Source: Microbacterium flavum
Lineage (GTDB): Bacteria; Actinomycetota; Actinomycetes; Actinomycetales; Microbacteriaceae
Direction: 5' to 3'
NCBI RefSeq assembly: GCF_018717645.1
Contig: NZ_JAFLHG010000005.1
Span: 62,001-126,000, forward strand
Length of the DNA stretch: 64,000 bases
A program made the position numbers and the translations under genes. Of the stretch, positions 7,616 to 17,978 are shown in pieces (position 1 is the first letter of the stretch; the number at the start of each line of letters is the position of its first letter). The notes under the pieces were generated by a model. It was not told the origin of the DNA. It saw nothing but the letters and a program-made list of their open reading frames with translations, and did no database searches.

Positions 7616-9043
7616 ATGTCTCAGCACGACGTTCCGGATGTTCCGGTCTGGACCGCCGTGCTCGCACAGCTGGACGCCGACGAGCGGGTGACGCCGCAGA
7701 TGCAGGGCTTCCTGAACCTCGCCGTCGCGCAGGGCGTGATGAGCGGAACCCTCTACCTCGACGTTCCCAACGATCTCACCGCAGCGCAGCTGAACAAGCG
7801 GCTGCGGGCTCCGATCATGGAGGCACTGGCGGTGGTGGATGCCGAGCCCGGCGCGATCTCGTTCCGGGTGGTCGTCAACCCCGAGCTCGCCGACGCGCAC
7901 CTCACCGCGCCGATCCCCGTCCAATCGGCCGGCGCTCCGCTGTCGAGCCCGCCGATCTCACGACCGCCGATCGACGACGTCCCCGATGTCGCCCCCGGCG
8001 CCTCGCGCAGCGACACCCGCCTGAACCCGAAGTACTCCTTCGACAACTTCGTCATCGGGCAGTCCAACCGCTTCGCGCATGCGGCGGCGGTCGCCGTCGC
8101 CGAAGCGCCGGCGAAGGCCTACAACCCGCTGTTCATCTACGGCGACTCGGGTCTCGGCAAGACGCACCTCCTGCACGCCATCGGCGACTACGCGCTGAGT
8201 CTCTACGGCGGCATCCGCGTGCGATACGTGTCCAGCGAGGAATTCACCAACGACTTCATCAACTCGATCGCGAACAACCGGGGGTCCGCCTTCCAGGCGC
8301 GCTACCGCGACGTCGACATCCTGATGATCGATGACATCCAGTTCCTCCAGGGCAAGGCGGAGACGCAGGAGGCGTTCTTCCACACCTTCAACACGCTCCA
8401 CGATCACGACAAGCAGGTCGTGATCACGAGCGATGTCCCACCGCGCCACCTCACCGGCTTCGAGGACCGCATGCGCAGCCGCTTCGAGTGGGGCCTCATC
8501 ACCGATGTCCAGGCGCCAGACCTCGAGACCCGCATCGCGATCCTCCGCAAGAAGGCGCAGTCCGAGCGCCTGCTGGTCCCCGACGAGGTGCTCGAGTACA
8601 TCGCGACGAAGGTCTCGAGCAACATCCGCGAACTCGAGGGCGCTCTCATCCGGGTCTCCGCGTTCGCGAGTCTCAACCGCTCCACCCTCGACATCGCCCT
8701 CGCGCAGACGGTCCTGCGCGACATCGTCGACACCGACGACGCCAACGTCATCCTCCCGACCGACATCATCGCTGCGACAGCGCAGTACTTCCGGCTCTCC
8801 GTCGACGATCTGTACGGCTCGAGCCGCTCGCAGTCGGTCGCCACGGCGCGCCAGATCGCGATGTACCTGTGCCGCGAGCGCACGAATCTCTCGCTGCCGA
8901 AGATCGGCCAGCTCTTCGGCAACCGCGATCACACCACGGTCATGTACGCGTGCAAGAAGATCGCGGAGCTCATGAAGGAGCGCCGCTCGATCTACAACCA
9001 GGTCTCGGAGATCACGACGCAGCTCGGCCGCGTCTCGCGCTGA
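7616..9043 (+). CDS. dnaA: Chromosomal replication initiator DnaA
   Basis: Initiator ATPase that binds DnaA boxes, melts the origin and helps load the replicative helicase. The 475-residue protein has domain I (1-85), a Pro/Ser-rich linker (about 95-130), the AAA+ domain with Walker A GDSGLGKTHLLHAIG near residue 175 and Walker B DILMIDDIQFL near 236, then the DNA-binding domain IV with the signature NRDHTTVMYACKKIAELM near 440. The ATG at 7616 fits family length. The gene is flanked by DnaA boxes on both sides and followed by a clear hairpin terminator at 9070-9091. Confidence 0.98.
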   Translation: MSQHDVPDVPVWTAVLAQLDADERVTPQMQGFLNLAVAQGVMSGTLYLDVPNDLTAAQLNKRLRAPIMEALAVVDAEPGAISFRVVVNPELADAHLTAPIPVQSAGAPLSSPPISRPPIDDVPDVAPGASRSDTRLNPKYSFDNFVIGQSNRFAHAAAVAVAEAPAKAYNPLFIYGDSGLGKTHLLHAIGDYALSLYGGIRVRYVSSEEFTNDFINSIANNRGSAFQARYRDVDILMIDDIQFLQGKAETQEAFFHTFNTLHDHDKQVVITSDVPPRHLTGFEDRMRSRFEWGLITDVQAPDLETRIAILRKKAQSERLLVPDEVLEYIATKVSSNIRELEGALIRVSAFASLNRSTLDIALAQTVLRDIVDTDDANVILPTDIIAATAQYFRLSVDDLYGSSRSQSVATARQIAMYLCRERTNLSLPKIGQLFGNRDHTTVMYACKKIAELMKERRSIYNQVSEITTQLGRVSR

Positions 9044-9069
9044 CGTCGCGCTCGACCCTTCCATACGAC

Positions 9070-9091
9070 GCACCCGCTTGACAGCGGGTGC
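9070..9091 (+). terminator. Hairpin terminator after dnaA
   Basis: Perfect 9-bp stem GCACCCGCT/AGCGGGTGC with loop TGAC, starting 26 bases after the dnaA stop, followed by CGGTTTCCCC. It lacks a long T-run, as usual for high-GC actinobacterial terminators. Confidence 0.8.
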
Positions 9092-9464
9092 CGGTTTCCC
9101 CCATCATGCGCGTTCTGCACAGTGTGGAGAGCCTGTGGATAACTGTGCAGTGAAACACCTTCGCTGTGGGCGGATCCGGCGCTCCTGTGGATGACGGCCG
9201 ACGCAGGGGCGTCGCCCCCGAGGCGCGTCATCACAGGCATCCGCAGCTCGCTCACAACTTACAACCGTGTGGTTCTCGCTCCACGAGCGGGATCGGCCGA
9301 GTTATCCACAGTTTCCACAGCTGTTAACACCATGACAGAGATACACCTCAGAGAATCCGATTCGATCACCAGAGCGGGGACCGGCTGGGATCGGGGGGCC
9401 CTGCGAGAATCACACGACCGGGCACTAGCATGGAGACGCCCAAGCCGACCTCTAGGGAGCCCCA
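9092..9464. other. Likely oriC (dnaA-dnaN intergenic)
   Basis: Actinobacterial chromosomes normally initiate between dnaA and dnaN. This segment has perfect DnaA boxes TGTGGATAA (9134-9142, minus orientation) and TTATCCACA (9302-9310), plus weaker matches TGTGGATGA (9186-9194) and GTTTCCACA (9311-9319). The stretch from about 9320 to 9370, beginning CTGTTAACACCATGACAGAG, is relatively AT-rich and is a candidate unwinding element; that part is inference. The dnaN promoter is probably at the right end, and AGGGAG at 9454-9459 is the dnaN ribosome binding site. No protein gene. Confidence 0.85.
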
Positions 9465-10607
9465 GTGAAGTTCCACGTGAATCGCGACGTGTTCAGCGAG
9501 GCCGTGTCATTCGTCGTCAAGCTCCTGCCGCAGCGCAACCCGCAGCCGATCCTGGCCGGTGTGCTGATCGAGGCATCCGATGAAGGACTCTCGCTGGCGG
9601 CGTTCGACTACGAGGCGTCGGCGCGCACGACGATCGAGGCCACGGTCGACGAGCCGGGCACGATCCTCGTCCACGGACGACTGCTCTCCGAGATCGCGAG
9701 CCGCCTCCCGAACGCTCCCATCCAGATCGAGGTCACCGACGACGGTGGCATCCTCCTCACCTGCGGCTCCGCGCGGTTCACCCTCGCATCGATGCCGGTG
9801 CAGGAATATCCCGCGATCCCCGAGGTGTCGGGCGAGTCCGGCCTCGTCCCGGCCGACGATTTCGCCACGGCCATCGCTCAGGTGGCGTTCGCCGCCTCGC
9901 GCGACGACGTGACACCCGTCCTCACCGGCGTCCAGCTCGAAGTGGCCGGCACATCCCTGAGCCTCGTGGCCACCGACCGCTACCGGGTCGCGCTGCGCGA
10001 CGTGCCGTGGGATGGCGGGTCGGTCGCCGGCGACGAGTCCACCACGGCGCTCGTCCCCGCCCGCACCCTGACCGAAGTCGGCAAGACCTTCGCCCACACC
10101 GGCGACATCCAGGTGTCGTTCTCCGGCTCGGGCGACCGCGAGATCATCGCCTTCACCTCGGGGAACAAGACCGTCACCTCGCTCCTGATCAAGGGCAACT
10201 TCCCGCCCGTGCGCCGCCTGTTCCCCGAGCAGACCGACCACTACGCCGTCGTGAACACCGCCGATCTGCAGGAGGCCGTCCGCCGCGTCGCGCTCGTGCT
10301 CGACCGGTCCGCGCCGCTGCGGTTCACCTTCACAGAGGACGGCGTATCGATGGATGCCGCCGGCACCGAGCAGGCGCGCGCCACCGAGTCGGTGGATGCG
10401 ACCCTCGCCGGCGATGACGTGACCCTCGGACTCAACCCGCAGTACCTCCTCGAGGCGCTCGGCGCGGTCAAGAGCGAGTTCGCCCGCATCACCTTCACGT
10501 CGAGCGACAACGCGAACAAGCTGAGCCCCGTGCTCATCACGCCGCAGACCTCGGGCACTCCCGAGAGCTTCAAGTACCTCCTGCAGCCCAACCTCCTGCT
10601 GCGCTGA
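9465..10607 (+). CDS. dnaN: DNA polymerase III beta subunit (sliding clamp)
   Basis: Ring-shaped processivity clamp of 380 residues, three repeats of the DnaN fold. The start is a GTG at 9465-9467 with AGGGAG six bases upstream; the product begins MKFHVNRDVFSEAVSFVVK, the usual actinobacterial N-terminus. Core motifs include LPQRNPQPILAGVLIEA and the C-terminal peptide-binding region near PVLITP. It recruits polymerase, ligase and mismatch factors; NucS encoded at 35.4 kb is a known clamp partner in Actinobacteria. The gene is followed by a 21-bp inverted repeat before recF. Confidence 0.98.
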   Translation: MKFHVNRDVFSEAVSFVVKLLPQRNPQPILAGVLIEASDEGLSLAAFDYEASARTTIEATVDEPGTILVHGRLLSEIASRLPNAPIQIEVTDDGGILLTCGSARFTLASMPVQEYPAIPEVSGESGLVPADDFATAIAQVAFAASRDDVTPVLTGVQLEVAGTSLSLVATDRYRVALRDVPWDGGSVAGDESTTALVPARTLTEVGKTFAHTGDIQVSFSGSGDREIIAFTSGNKTVTSLLIKGNFPPVRRLFPEQTDHYAVVNTADLQEAVRRVALVLDRSAPLRFTFTEDGVSMDAAGTEQARATESVDATLAGDDVTLGLNPQYLLEALGAVKSEFARITFTSSDNANKLSPVLITPQTSGTPESFKYLLQPNLLLR

Positions 10608-10660
10608 CCTCGGCATCCCGCGCGCCCCGGCCCGCGCCGGTGGTCTCGTCTCCACCCCGC

Positions 10661-10719
10661 CGAGTGTCCAGGACACGCGGAGTGAGAAGCCCCGGCATCC
10701 GCGTGTCCTGGACACTCGC
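10661..10719. repeat. Inverted repeat between dnaN and recF
   Basis: Two perfectly complementary 21-base arms: the left arm at 10661-10681 begins CGAGTGTCCAGGACACG and the right arm at 10698-10718 ends GTCCTGGACACTCG, separated by 16 bases. Each arm also contains the near-palindrome GTGTCC-A-GGACAC. It could terminate dnaN transcription, but the double-palindrome structure looks more like a REP-type dispersed element. I see no second copy in this window. Confidence 0.75.
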
Positions 10720-10752
10720 GGGCGGGTCGGTGGCGCGACGTAGGGTGGAGCG

Positions 10753-12018
10753 GTGATCGTGGAGCAGCTGAGCCTCGTCGACTTCCGCAATTATGCGGTC
10801 GCCGATGTGAGCCTCGCGGCGGGCGCGAACGTCTTCGTCGGCCGGAACGGTCAAGGCAAGACGAACCTCGCCGAAGCGATCGGCTACTTCGCGACCCTCG
10901 GCTCGCACCGGGTGTCGCAGGACGCGCCGATGGTGCGCGATGGGGCGGATGCCGCGATCGTGCGCATGCGTCTCGCTTACGGCGACCGCCGGGTGCAGCT
11001 CGAGTCGCAGCTCAACCGGTCGGGCAGCAACAAGGCGCGCGTCAACGGGGCGCCGGTGAAGACGACGGAGCTACCGCGCTACGCGCAGGTCGTGCTCTTC
11101 GCACCGGAGGACCTGCAGATCGTGCGGGCGGACCCGTTGTCGCGGCGCAGGTTCGCCGATCAGCTGCTCATACAGCGCGCGCCCCGCATGGCCGGCGTCC
11201 TCGCCGACTACGACCGCGTGCTTAAGCAGCGCACGGCGCTCCTCAAATCCGCGCGCGCCCGCGGCATCCGCGGGGACGCGCTCTCGACGCTTGAGGTCTG
11301 GGACGACAAGCTCGTCGCCCTGGGCACCGACATCATCCGTGCGCGCCTCGTCCTGGCGAACGATCTGGCCGGGCCGGTCACCGACGCCTACGCCGCGATC
11401 GCGGGCGAGGATCACCGTCCCGAGATCTCGTGGGCCCTGTCGATCGGCGGATCCGACCCCGAGGACGACCGCGACGCACCTTCACCCGCGACGCCGCCGC
11501 TCGGCTCCACCGCCGCCGCTCGGCTCGACGAAGGGGTGCCCGTTCCCCCCTCGGAGGTGGTCCAGCAGCAGTTCCGCGCCGCCCTCGCTGCCCGTCGTAC
11601 GCAGGAGCTCGACCGCGGCCTCACGCTCGTCGGGCCGCATCGCGACGACCTCGTCCTGCGTGTGCGTGGACTCCCCGTGAAGGGCTACGCCTCGCACGGG
11701 GAGTCGTGGTCGGTCGCACTGTCGCTCCGCCTGGCATCCGCTGAGCTGCTGCGTGCCCAGTCTCAGCTGGGAGATCCGATCCTGATCCTCGACGACGTGT
11801 TCGCCGAGCTCGACGCCGACAGACGCGCACGCCTCGCGCTGCTCGTCGAGGGCTACGAGCAGGTGGTGGTCACGGCCGCTGTGGAGGAGGATGTGCCGAC
11901 GGCGCTCCGTGCGCGGACGGTCCGCGTCGTCGCCGGCACGATCGTCCCGGAGCCGAAGCCCGAGCCCCAGCGCGAATCCGAGCCCGGGCCCAGTGAGGAA
12001 GACGCGACGCATGGCTGA
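10753..12018 (+). CDS. recF: DNA replication/repair protein RecF
   Basis: SMC-like ATPase that helps load RecA at gaps. The 421-residue protein has Walker A GRNGQGKTNLAEAIGYF near residues 31-47, the ABC-type signature region ESWSVALSLRLASAELL near 318, and Walker B DPILILDDVFAELDADRR near 340. A GTG at 10753 starts MIVEQLSLVDFRNYAV, the standard RecF N-terminus with the RNY motif. A variable Pro/Ser-rich insert lies near residues 235-265, and a Pro/Glu-rich tail ends the protein. Its stop overlaps the next gene by eight bases. Confidence 0.96.
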   Translation: MIVEQLSLVDFRNYAVADVSLAAGANVFVGRNGQGKTNLAEAIGYFATLGSHRVSQDAPMVRDGADAAIVRMRLAYGDRRVQLESQLNRSGSNKARVNGAPVKTTELPRYAQVVLFAPEDLQIVRADPLSRRRFADQLLIQRAPRMAGVLADYDRVLKQRTALLKSARARGIRGDALSTLEVWDDKLVALGTDIIRARLVLANDLAGPVTDAYAAIAGEDHRPEISWALSIGGSDPEDDRDAPSPATPPLGSTAAARLDEGVPVPPSEVVQQQFRAALAARRTQELDRGLTLVGPHRDDLVLRVRGLPVKGYASHGESWSVALSLRLASAELLRAQSQLGDPILILDDVFAELDADRRARLALLVEGYEQVVVTAAVEEDVPTALRARTVRVVAGTIVPEPKPEPQRESEPGPSEEDATHG

Positions 12019-12511
12019 TGATGCCTCGACGGAACCGGTCCCCGAGACCGTCGGCACGTACCTGCGCCTGCGCGGCCTCGCCCCGTCGGCACGTGCCGCG
12101 CGCAGACGTCGGCGACGCGCGGTCGATGACGAGGACAAGCAGCCGTTCGCCCCCGGACGCGACCCCAAGGGACTCGGCGACGCACTGGCCGACCTCACGC
12201 GACAGGCCGGCTGGGAGCCTCAGCTGGCCCGCGAGGACCTCGTCCTGCAGTGGGAGGAGGTGACGGGGGCCGAGACCGCGCGCCACGCAGATCCGGTCGC
12301 GCTGGAGGGCGGCATCCTCACCGTGCAGTGCGACTCGACGGCATGGGCGAAGAACCTGCAGCTCATGCGTGCGGAGATCGTCACGCAGCTCATGCGCCGC
12401 TTCCCGGAGGCGGGGGTCCAGAACGTCCGTTTCGTCGGGCCGGACGTCCCCTCATGGAAATGGGGCCCCAGAGCCGTTCCAGGGCGGGGCCCTCGCGATA
12501 CCTACGGGTGA
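12011..12511 (+). CDS. DciA-like DUF721 protein
   Basis: DUF721 proteins are related to DciA, the ancestral loader or partner of replicative helicase DnaB in bacteria lacking DnaC or DnaI; the location between recF and gyrB matches that family in Actinobacteria. The 166-residue product starts at ATG 12011, overlapping recF by eight bases. After a basic Arg-rich segment ([10 protein letters not shown], about 25-35), the domain runs from GLGDALADLTRQAGWEPQL through VLQWEEVTGAETARHADPV to LTVQCDSTAWAKNLQLM, the diagnostic DUF721 blocks. Helicase loading is inferred from the family. Confidence 0.9.
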   Translation: MADDASTEPVPETVGTYLRLRGLAPSARAARRRRRRAVDDEDKQPFAPGRDPKGLGDALADLTRQAGWEPQLAREDLVLQWEEVTGAETARHADPVALEGGILTVQCDSTAWAKNLQLMRAEIVTQLMRRFPEAGVQNVRFVGPDVPSWKWGPRAVPGRGPRDTYG

Positions 12512-12644
12512 GGGACGTCCATCGCCCTCCGGATCGATTTCGCGGCGCCACAGGGCCGTCCAGCGACGAAACACCGCGCGGACCCGATAGAATGGAGCAT
12601 CCCCTGATTCCCGACCGGATGTGATCCAGGAGCGCTCGAAACCT

Positions 12645-14696
12645 ATGACATCAGATACTCCCGACAGCGTTCCCGAGGACCTTCCCGCGAAGCTTCCCCA
12701 GCCGGCCAGAAGGGTCGAGAACGAGTACGGGGCCGATGCCATCCAGGTGCTCGAAGGCCTCGAGGCCGTCCGCAAGCGCCCCGGCATGTACATCGGCTCG
12801 ACCGGTGAGCGCGGCCTGCACCACCTCGTCTACGAGATCGTCGACAACTCCGTCGACGAAGCCCTCGCCGGCCACAACGATCTCGTCGATGTCACGATCC
12901 TCGAGGACGGTGCCGTCCGCGTGATCGACCGCGGGCGCGGCATCCCGGTCGATCCACACGCCTCCGACCCGACGAAGTCGACCGTCGAGGTCGTCCTCAC
13001 CGTCCTCCACGCCGGCGGCAAGTTCGGCGGCGGCGGCTACGCCGTGTCCGGCGGTCTGCACGGTGTCGGCTCGTCGGTCGTCAACGCTCTCTCGACCCGC
13101 TTCGAGGTCGAGATCCGCCGCCAGGGCTACGTCTGGCGTCAGACGTTTGCCGGCGGCGGCAAGCCCCAGGGTGCGCTGCAGAAGGGCGAGACGACGGAGG
13201 AGACCGGCACGGTCATCACCTTCTGGCCGGATGACACGATCTTCGAGACCGTCGACTTCGACTACGACACGCTCCGGACCCGCTTCCAGCAGACCGCCTT
13301 CCTGAACAAGGGTCTGCGGATCACGCTGAGGGATCTGCGTCCGGCATCCGCCTACATCGCCGACGGCGAGGACGGCCAGTCGGTCGAGAAGCAGCCGTTC
13401 GACGATTTCCACTACGAGCGCGGTCTCGTCGACTACGTCGAGTACCTCAACAAGATCCGCAAGGCCGAGGTCGTCAACGACGACATCATCGAGGTCGAGT
13501 CGGAGGACACCGAGCGGCACATCTCGCTCGAGCTCGCGATGCAGTGGACGACCAGCTACACCGAGAACGTCTTCACCTTCGCGAACACGATCAACACGCA
13601 CGAGGGCGGAACGCACGAAGAGGGGTTCCGCGCTGCGCTCACGACCTTGATCAACAAGTACGCGCGCTCGAACAACCTCCTCAAGGAGAAGGACGACAAC
13701 CTCACCGGCGAGGACATCCGCGAAGGTCTCACCGCGGTCATCTCGGTGAAGCTGTCGGAACCCCAGTTCGAGGGTCAGACGAAGACAAAGCTCGGCAACA
13801 CCGAGGCGAAGGCGTTCGTCCAGAAGATCGTCGGCGACCAGCTCACCGACTGGCTCGACCGCAACCCGGGCCAGGCCAAGCGCGTCATCACGAAGGCGAT
13901 CGATGCGGCCACCGCGCGCCTCGCGGCGCGCAAGGCGCGCGAGACCGCCCGCCGCAAGAGTGTCTTCGAATCCTTCTCGATGCCCGAGAAGCTCAAGGAC
14001 TGCACGAGCAAGGATCCCTCGATCTCCGAGATCTTCCTCGTCGAGGGTGACTCCGCCGGCGGCTCGGCCGTCTCCGGTCGCGACCCCGAGCGCCAGGCGA
14101 TCCTGTCGCTGCGCGGCAAGATCCTCAACGTCGAGAAGGCGCGCCTGGACCGGGCCCTCGGCAACGCGGAGATCCAGGCGATGATCTCCGCATTCGGCAC
14201 GGGCATCGGCGAGGACTTCGATGTGTCGAAGGCCCGCTATCACAAGATCGTCCTGATGGCGGATGCCGACGTGGATGGCCAGCACATCACGACGCTGCTG
14301 CTGACGCTGCTCTTCCGCTACATGCGCGGTCTCATCGAGGCGGGATACGTCTACCTCGCGATGCCGCCGCTGTTCCGCCTGAAGTGGTCGAACTCGCCCC
14401 ACGAATACGTGTACAGCGATCGGGAGCGCGACGCGCTCCTTCAGGCGGGCCTCGCGGAGGGCAAGCGCATCCCGAAGGACAACGGCGTGCAGCGCTACAA
14501 GGGCCTCGGCGAGATGAACGCCAAGGAGCTCTGGGAGACCACGATGGACCCCGACACCCGGACGCTCCGCCAGGTCACGATCGACGACGCGGCCGCCGCC
14601 GATGAGATCTTCTCCATCCTCATGGGCGAGGACGTCGAATCGCGGCGCGGGTTCATCCAGCGCAATGCCAAAGACGTCCGCTTCCTCGACATCTAA
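12645..14696 (+). CDS. gyrB: DNA gyrase subunit B
   Basis: ATPase subunit of gyrase, which introduces negative supercoils. The 683-residue protein carries the GHKL ATP-binding region ([20 protein letters not shown], then [11 protein letters not shown]), the transducer domain, and the TOPRIM region with EGDSAGGSA near residue 467 and [12 protein letters not shown] near 542. The start chosen is ATG 12645, giving [19 protein letters not shown] lies 12 bases upstream. A GTG at 12621 would add eight residues and overlap that ribosome binding site. A TAGAAT element at 12588-12593 could be its -10 box. Confidence 0.98.
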   Translation: MTSDTPDSVPEDLPAKLPQPARRVENEYGADAIQVLEGLEAVRKRPGMYIGSTGERGLHHLVYEIVDNSVDEALAGHNDLVDVTILEDGAVRVIDRGRGIPVDPHASDPTKSTVEVVLTVLHAGGKFGGGGYAVSGGLHGVGSSVVNALSTRFEVEIRRQGYVWRQTFAGGGKPQGALQKGETTEETGTVITFWPDDTIFETVDFDYDTLRTRFQQTAFLNKGLRITLRDLRPASAYIADGEDGQSVEKQPFDDFHYERGLVDYVEYLNKIRKAEVVNDDIIEVESEDTERHISLELAMQWTTSYTENVFTFANTINTHEGGTHEEGFRAALTTLINKYARSNNLLKEKDDNLTGEDIREGLTAVISVKLSEPQFEGQTKTKLGNTEAKAFVQKIVGDQLTDWLDRNPGQAKRVITKAIDAATARLAARKARETARRKSVFESFSMPEKLKDCTSKDPSISEIFLVEGDSAGGSAVSGRDPERQAILSLRGKILNVEKARLDRALGNAEIQAMISAFGTGIGEDFDVSKARYHKIVLMADADVDGQHITTLLLTLLFRYMRGLIEAGYVYLAMPPLFRLKWSNSPHEYVYSDRERDALLQAGLAEGKRIPKDNGVQRYKGLGEMNAKELWETTMDPDTRTLRQVTIDDAAAADEIFSILMGEDVESRRGFIQRNAKDVRFLDI

Positions 14697-14756
14697 TCCG
14701 GTGCACACCGCACCCGCGCCCCCGCGCGCTCTGTAGCACCGGAACGAAGGACTGAA

Positions 14757-17327
14757 ATGACTGACGAAGAACGCCCCGACCCGAACGCCGGATACAACCA
14801 CGGCAACATCGACCAGGTCGACCTTCAGGTCGAGATGCAGCGCAGCTACCTCGACTATGCGATGAGCGTCATCGTGGGGCGCGCGCTGCCCGACGTGCGC
14901 GATGGCCTCAAGCCGGTGCACCGCCGCGTCATCTACGGCATGTACGACGGCGGCTACCGCCCCGACAAGGGGTTCAACAAGTGCGCCCGCATCGTCGGCG
15001 ATGTGATGGGTCAGTACCACCCGCACGGCGACTCGGCGATCTACGATGCGCTCGTCCGCCTCGTGCAGCCCTGGTCCCTGCGCTACCCGCTCGCCGACGG
15101 TCAGGGCAACTTCGGCACGCCCGGCAACATGGGCGCCGCCGCGTCCCGCTACACCGAGACCAAGATGTCGCCCCTGGCGATGGAGATGGTCCGCGACATC
15201 GACGAGGACACCGTCGACTTCGAGGACAACTACGACGGCAAGACGCAGGAGCCGCGGGTCCTTCCGGCCCGATTCCCGAACCTCCTGGTGAACGGATCGG
15301 TGGGCATCGCGGTCGGCATGGCCACGAACATCCCGCCGCACAACATGCGCGAGGTCGCCGAAGGTGCGCTGTGGGCCCTCGAGCACCCGGATGCCACGCG
15401 CGAGGAGCTCCTCGAGGCGCTGATGAGCCGCATCCACGGCCCCGACTTCCCCACCGGCGCGCAGATCCTCGGGACGAAGGGCATCCGCGAGGCCCAGCGC
15501 ACGGGGCGCGGCTCGATCACGATGCGCGCGGTCGTGAACGTCGAGGAGATCCACGGGCGTACGTGCCTCGTGGTCACCGAGCTGCCCTACCAGGTGAACC
15601 CCGACAACGTCGCCGCGAAGATCCGCGACCTCGCCCGAGACGGCAAGCTGCAGGGCATCGCCGACATCCGTGACGAGACGAGCGACCGGACGGGTCAGCG
15701 TCTCGTGATCGTCCTCAAGCGCGATGCCGTCGCGAAGGTCGTCCTGAACAATCTGTACAAGCACACGCAGCTGCAGGAGAACTTCGGCGCGAACATGCTC
15801 GCGATCGTCGACGGGGTGCCGCGCACGCTCGCCCTCGACGGCTTCGTCTCGTACTGGGTCGAGCACCAGGTCGAGGTCATCGTCCGCCGCACGCAGTACC
15901 GCCTGCGCAAGGCCGAGGAGGATGCGCACATCCAGCGCGGCTACGCGCTCGCGCTCGACGCCCTCGATGAGGTCATCGCGCTCATCCGCCGCTCCCCCGA
16001 TGTGGATGCGGCCCGCCAGGGCCTCATGGAGCTGCTCGGCGTCGACGAGGTCCAGGCTGACGCGATCCTCGCGATGCAGCTGCGCCGGCTCGCGGCCCTC
16101 GAGCGTCAGAAGATCCTCGACAAGCTCGCCGAGCTCGAGCGTCAGATCGCCGAGTACCAGGCGATCCTCGCCGACCCGGCCCGCCAGCGCACGATCATCG
16201 CCGAGGAGCTCACCGGGATCGTCGAGAAGTTCGGCGATGAGCGTCGCACGCACATCCTGCACGGCTTCGACGGGGACATGTCGATGGAGGACCTCATCCC
16301 CGAGGAGGAGGTCGTCGTCACGGTCACCCGCGACGGCTACATCAAGCGCACCCGCAGCGATAACTACCGCTCGCAGCACCGCGGCGGCAAGGGCGTCAAG
16401 GGCGCGCAGCTGCGCGCCGACGACGTCGTCGAGCATTTCTTCGTCACGACGACGCACCACTGGCTGCTGTTCTTCACCTCGAAGGGGCGCGTGTACCGCG
16501 CGAAGGGGTACGAGCTGCCCGAGGCGGGTCGGGATGCCAAGGGCCAGCACGTCGCGAACCTCCTCGCCCTCCAGCCCGGCGAGGAGATCGCCCAGATCCT
16601 CGACATCCGCGACTACCGTGTGGCGACCCACCTCGTGCTCGCGACCCGCGACGGCAAGGTCAAGAAGACCTTCCTGAGCGAGTACGACACGAACCGTCAG
16701 GGCGGCATCATCGCGATCCGCCTGCGCGGGCAGGATGAGGAGGACGGGGACGAGGTCGTGAGCGCGCTGCTCGTCAACGACACCGACGACGTCCTCCTGA
16801 TCTCGCGGGGCGGGATGTCCCTGCGCTTCACCGCCACCGACGAGTCGCTGCGCCCGATGGGCCGTGCGACCGAGGGTGTGAAGGGCATGAGCTTCCGCGA
16901 CGATGACAGTCTGCTCTCGGCATCCGTCGCTCGCGACGACGCCTACGTCTTCGTCGTGACCGAAGGCGGGTACGCGAAGCGCACCGCGGTGAGCGAATAC
17001 CGCCTGCAGGGCCGAGGCGGTCTGGGCATCAAGGTGGCCAAGCTCAACGACGATCGGGGGCGTCTGGCGGGCGGTCTGATCGTCTCCGAGGACGACGAGG
17101 TCTTGGTGGTTCTTGCCAGCGGCAAGGTGGTACGCTCTGCCGTGGCCGAGGTCCCCGCGAAGGGTCGCGACACCATGGGTGTCGTGTTCGCCCGCCCCGA
17201 CGACGACGATCGCATCCTTGCGATCGCACGCAACTCGGAGCGCACCCTGGGCACCGCCGAGGAGGCTGAGAGCCCCGCGGACGAGACCACGCCCTCGACC
17301 CCTGAAGAGAGTGACACTGACGTATGA
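14757..17327 (+). CDS. gyrA: DNA gyrase subunit A
   Basis: DNA-cleaving subunit of gyrase, 856 residues. The catalytic Tyr is residue 132 in AASRYTE. The quinolone-resistance region reads [16 protein letters not shown], with the Ser and Asp of the fluoroquinolone-sensitive E. coli enzyme both present, so no target mutation is visible. The C-terminal beta-pinwheel contains the GyrA box near [11 protein letters not shown], which matches Q(R/K)RGG(R/K)G well. An acidic tail of about 30 residues follows. The start ATG 14757 is preceded by GAACGAAGGA. The stop overlaps the next gene as ATGA. Confidence 0.98.
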   Translation: MTDEERPDPNAGYNHGNIDQVDLQVEMQRSYLDYAMSVIVGRALPDVRDGLKPVHRRVIYGMYDGGYRPDKGFNKCARIVGDVMGQYHPHGDSAIYDALVRLVQPWSLRYPLADGQGNFGTPGNMGAAASRYTETKMSPLAMEMVRDIDEDTVDFEDNYDGKTQEPRVLPARFPNLLVNGSVGIAVGMATNIPPHNMREVAEGALWALEHPDATREELLEALMSRIHGPDFPTGAQILGTKGIREAQRTGRGSITMRAVVNVEEIHGRTCLVVTELPYQVNPDNVAAKIRDLARDGKLQGIADIRDETSDRTGQRLVIVLKRDAVAKVVLNNLYKHTQLQENFGANMLAIVDGVPRTLALDGFVSYWVEHQVEVIVRRTQYRLRKAEEDAHIQRGYALALDALDEVIALIRRSPDVDAARQGLMELLGVDEVQADAILAMQLRRLAALERQKILDKLAELERQIAEYQAILADPARQRTIIAEELTGIVEKFGDERRTHILHGFDGDMSMEDLIPEEEVVVTVTRDGYIKRTRSDNYRSQHRGGKGVKGAQLRADDVVEHFFVTTTHHWLLFFTSKGRVYRAKGYELPEAGRDAKGQHVANLLALQPGEEIAQILDIRDYRVATHLVLATRDGKVKKTFLSEYDTNRQGGIIAIRLRGQDEEDGDEVVSALLVNDTDDVLLISRGGMSLRFTATDESLRPMGRATEGVKGMSFRDDDSLLSASVARDDAYVFVVTEGGYAKRTAVSEYRLQGRGGLGIKVAKLNDDRGRLAGGLIVSEDDEVLVVLASGKVVRSAVAEVPAKGRDTMGVVFARPDDDDRILAIARNSERTLGTAEEAESPADETTPSTPEESDTDV

Positions 17328-17725
17328 GCACGGTAGCCGACAAGCTGGCGAAGAAGTCCTCCAGCAAGACCAGCGCGAAGCAGGTGCGTCTGCGCCTCGT
17401 CTACGTCGACTTCTGGTCGGCTGTGAAGCTGTCGTTCCTCGCATCGGTCGCGCTCGCGATCATCACCATCGTGGGGGCGTTCCTCATCTTCATGGTGCTG
17501 CAGACGACGACGATGCTCACGAAGCTCGACGACCTGTTCAAGGCGTTCGACGACAGCTTCGTGCTGAGCGACTACGTCGGTCTGCCGCAGGTGATGGCGT
17601 TCGCCGCGATCGTCGCCATCCTCAACCTGATCGTGTTCACCGTGCTCGGCGCCGTCGTCGCGGGGATCTACAACCTGATGGTGAAGGTGACCGGCGGCCT
17701 GCTCGTCGGCTTCACCTCGAACTGA
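17324..17725 (+). CDS. DUF3566 membrane protein
   Basis: A 133-residue integral membrane protein, typically encoded directly after gyrA in Actinobacteria. A basic, Ser/Lys-rich N-terminus ([18 protein letters not shown]) precedes a first membrane span (about residues 36-59, [20 protein letters not shown]). A soluble loop with [11 protein letters not shown] follows, then a second span (about 88-118). The ATG overlaps the gyrA stop. M. tuberculosis has a similar gene at this position that has been linked to the division protein CwsA/CrgA network; I treat that only as context. Function unknown. Confidence 0.88.
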   Translation: MSTVADKLAKKSSSKTSAKQVRLRLVYVDFWSAVKLSFLASVALAIITIVGAFLIFMVLQTTTMLTKLDDLFKAFDDSFVLSDYVGLPQVMAFAAIVAILNLIVFTVLGAVVAGIYNLMVKVTGGLLVGFTSN

Positions 17726-17739
17726 TCCGATTTTCGGAT
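17725..17739 (+). terminator. Small hairpin after the DUF3566 gene
   Basis: ATCCGA-TTT-TCGGAT, a 6-bp stem whose left arm overlaps the stop codon of the DUF3566 gene. Weak, but correctly placed to end the gyrB-gyrA transcript before the tRNAs. Confidence 0.4.
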
Positions 17740-17796
17740 TGCCCGCGAGTCGGGTAAAGTCTTGGAGGTTGACGGCGGCGACGCCGGTCTCCAGAC

Positions 17797-17870
17797 GGGG
17801 CTATAGCTCAGGCGGTTAGAGCGCTTCACTGATAATGAAGAGGTCCCAGGTTCAAGTCCTGGTAGCCCCA
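17797..17870 (+). tRNA. tRNA-Ile (GAT anticodon)
   Basis: A complete cloverleaf: acceptor GGGGCTA/TAGCCCC, anticodon arm CTTCA-CTGATAA-TGAAG giving anticodon GAT, and T-arm CCAGG-TTCAAGT-CCTGG. The 3' CCA is encoded at 17871-17873. tRNA-Ile followed by tRNA-Ala downstream of gyrA is the usual actinobacterial arrangement. Confidence 0.98.
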
Positions 17871-17890
17871 CCACCCCGTTGTTTTTCCCG

Positions 17891-17963
17891 GGGGCCTTAG
17901 CTCAGTTGGTAGAGCGCCTGCTTTGCAAGCAGGATGTCGGGAGTTCGAATCTCCCAGGCTCCA
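17891..17963 (+). tRNA. tRNA-Ala (TGC anticodon)
   Basis: Cloverleaf with acceptor GGGGCCT/AGGCTCC (one G-T wobble), D-arm GCTCAGTTGGTAGAGC, anticodon arm CCTGC-TTTGCAA-GCAGG giving TGC, and T-arm GGGAG-TTCGAAT-CTCCC. CCA is not encoded. It lies 17 bases after the tRNA-Ile CCA and is probably cotranscribed. Confidence 0.98.
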
Positions 17964-17978
17964 CACTTCCCTCCGCCG

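Noticed and set aside
9464..9482. parS-like AGTTCCACGTGAATCG at the dnaN start
   Set aside because: Only 12 of 16 bases match parS, and the bases encode the conserved dnaN N-terminus FHVN, so coding explains the match.
12651..17444. Very long open frame antisense to gyrB and gyrA
   Set aside because: Shadow of GC-rich codon bias: no domain, low-complexity Arg/Asp/Val composition, fully opposite two certain genes.
17739..17760. tRNA promoter with TTGCCC and TAAAGT boxes before tRNA-Ile
   Set aside because: The spacing between the two boxes is only about 10 bases, too short for a sigma-70-type promoter; TAAAGT alone may be a -10 but is not sufficient evidence.
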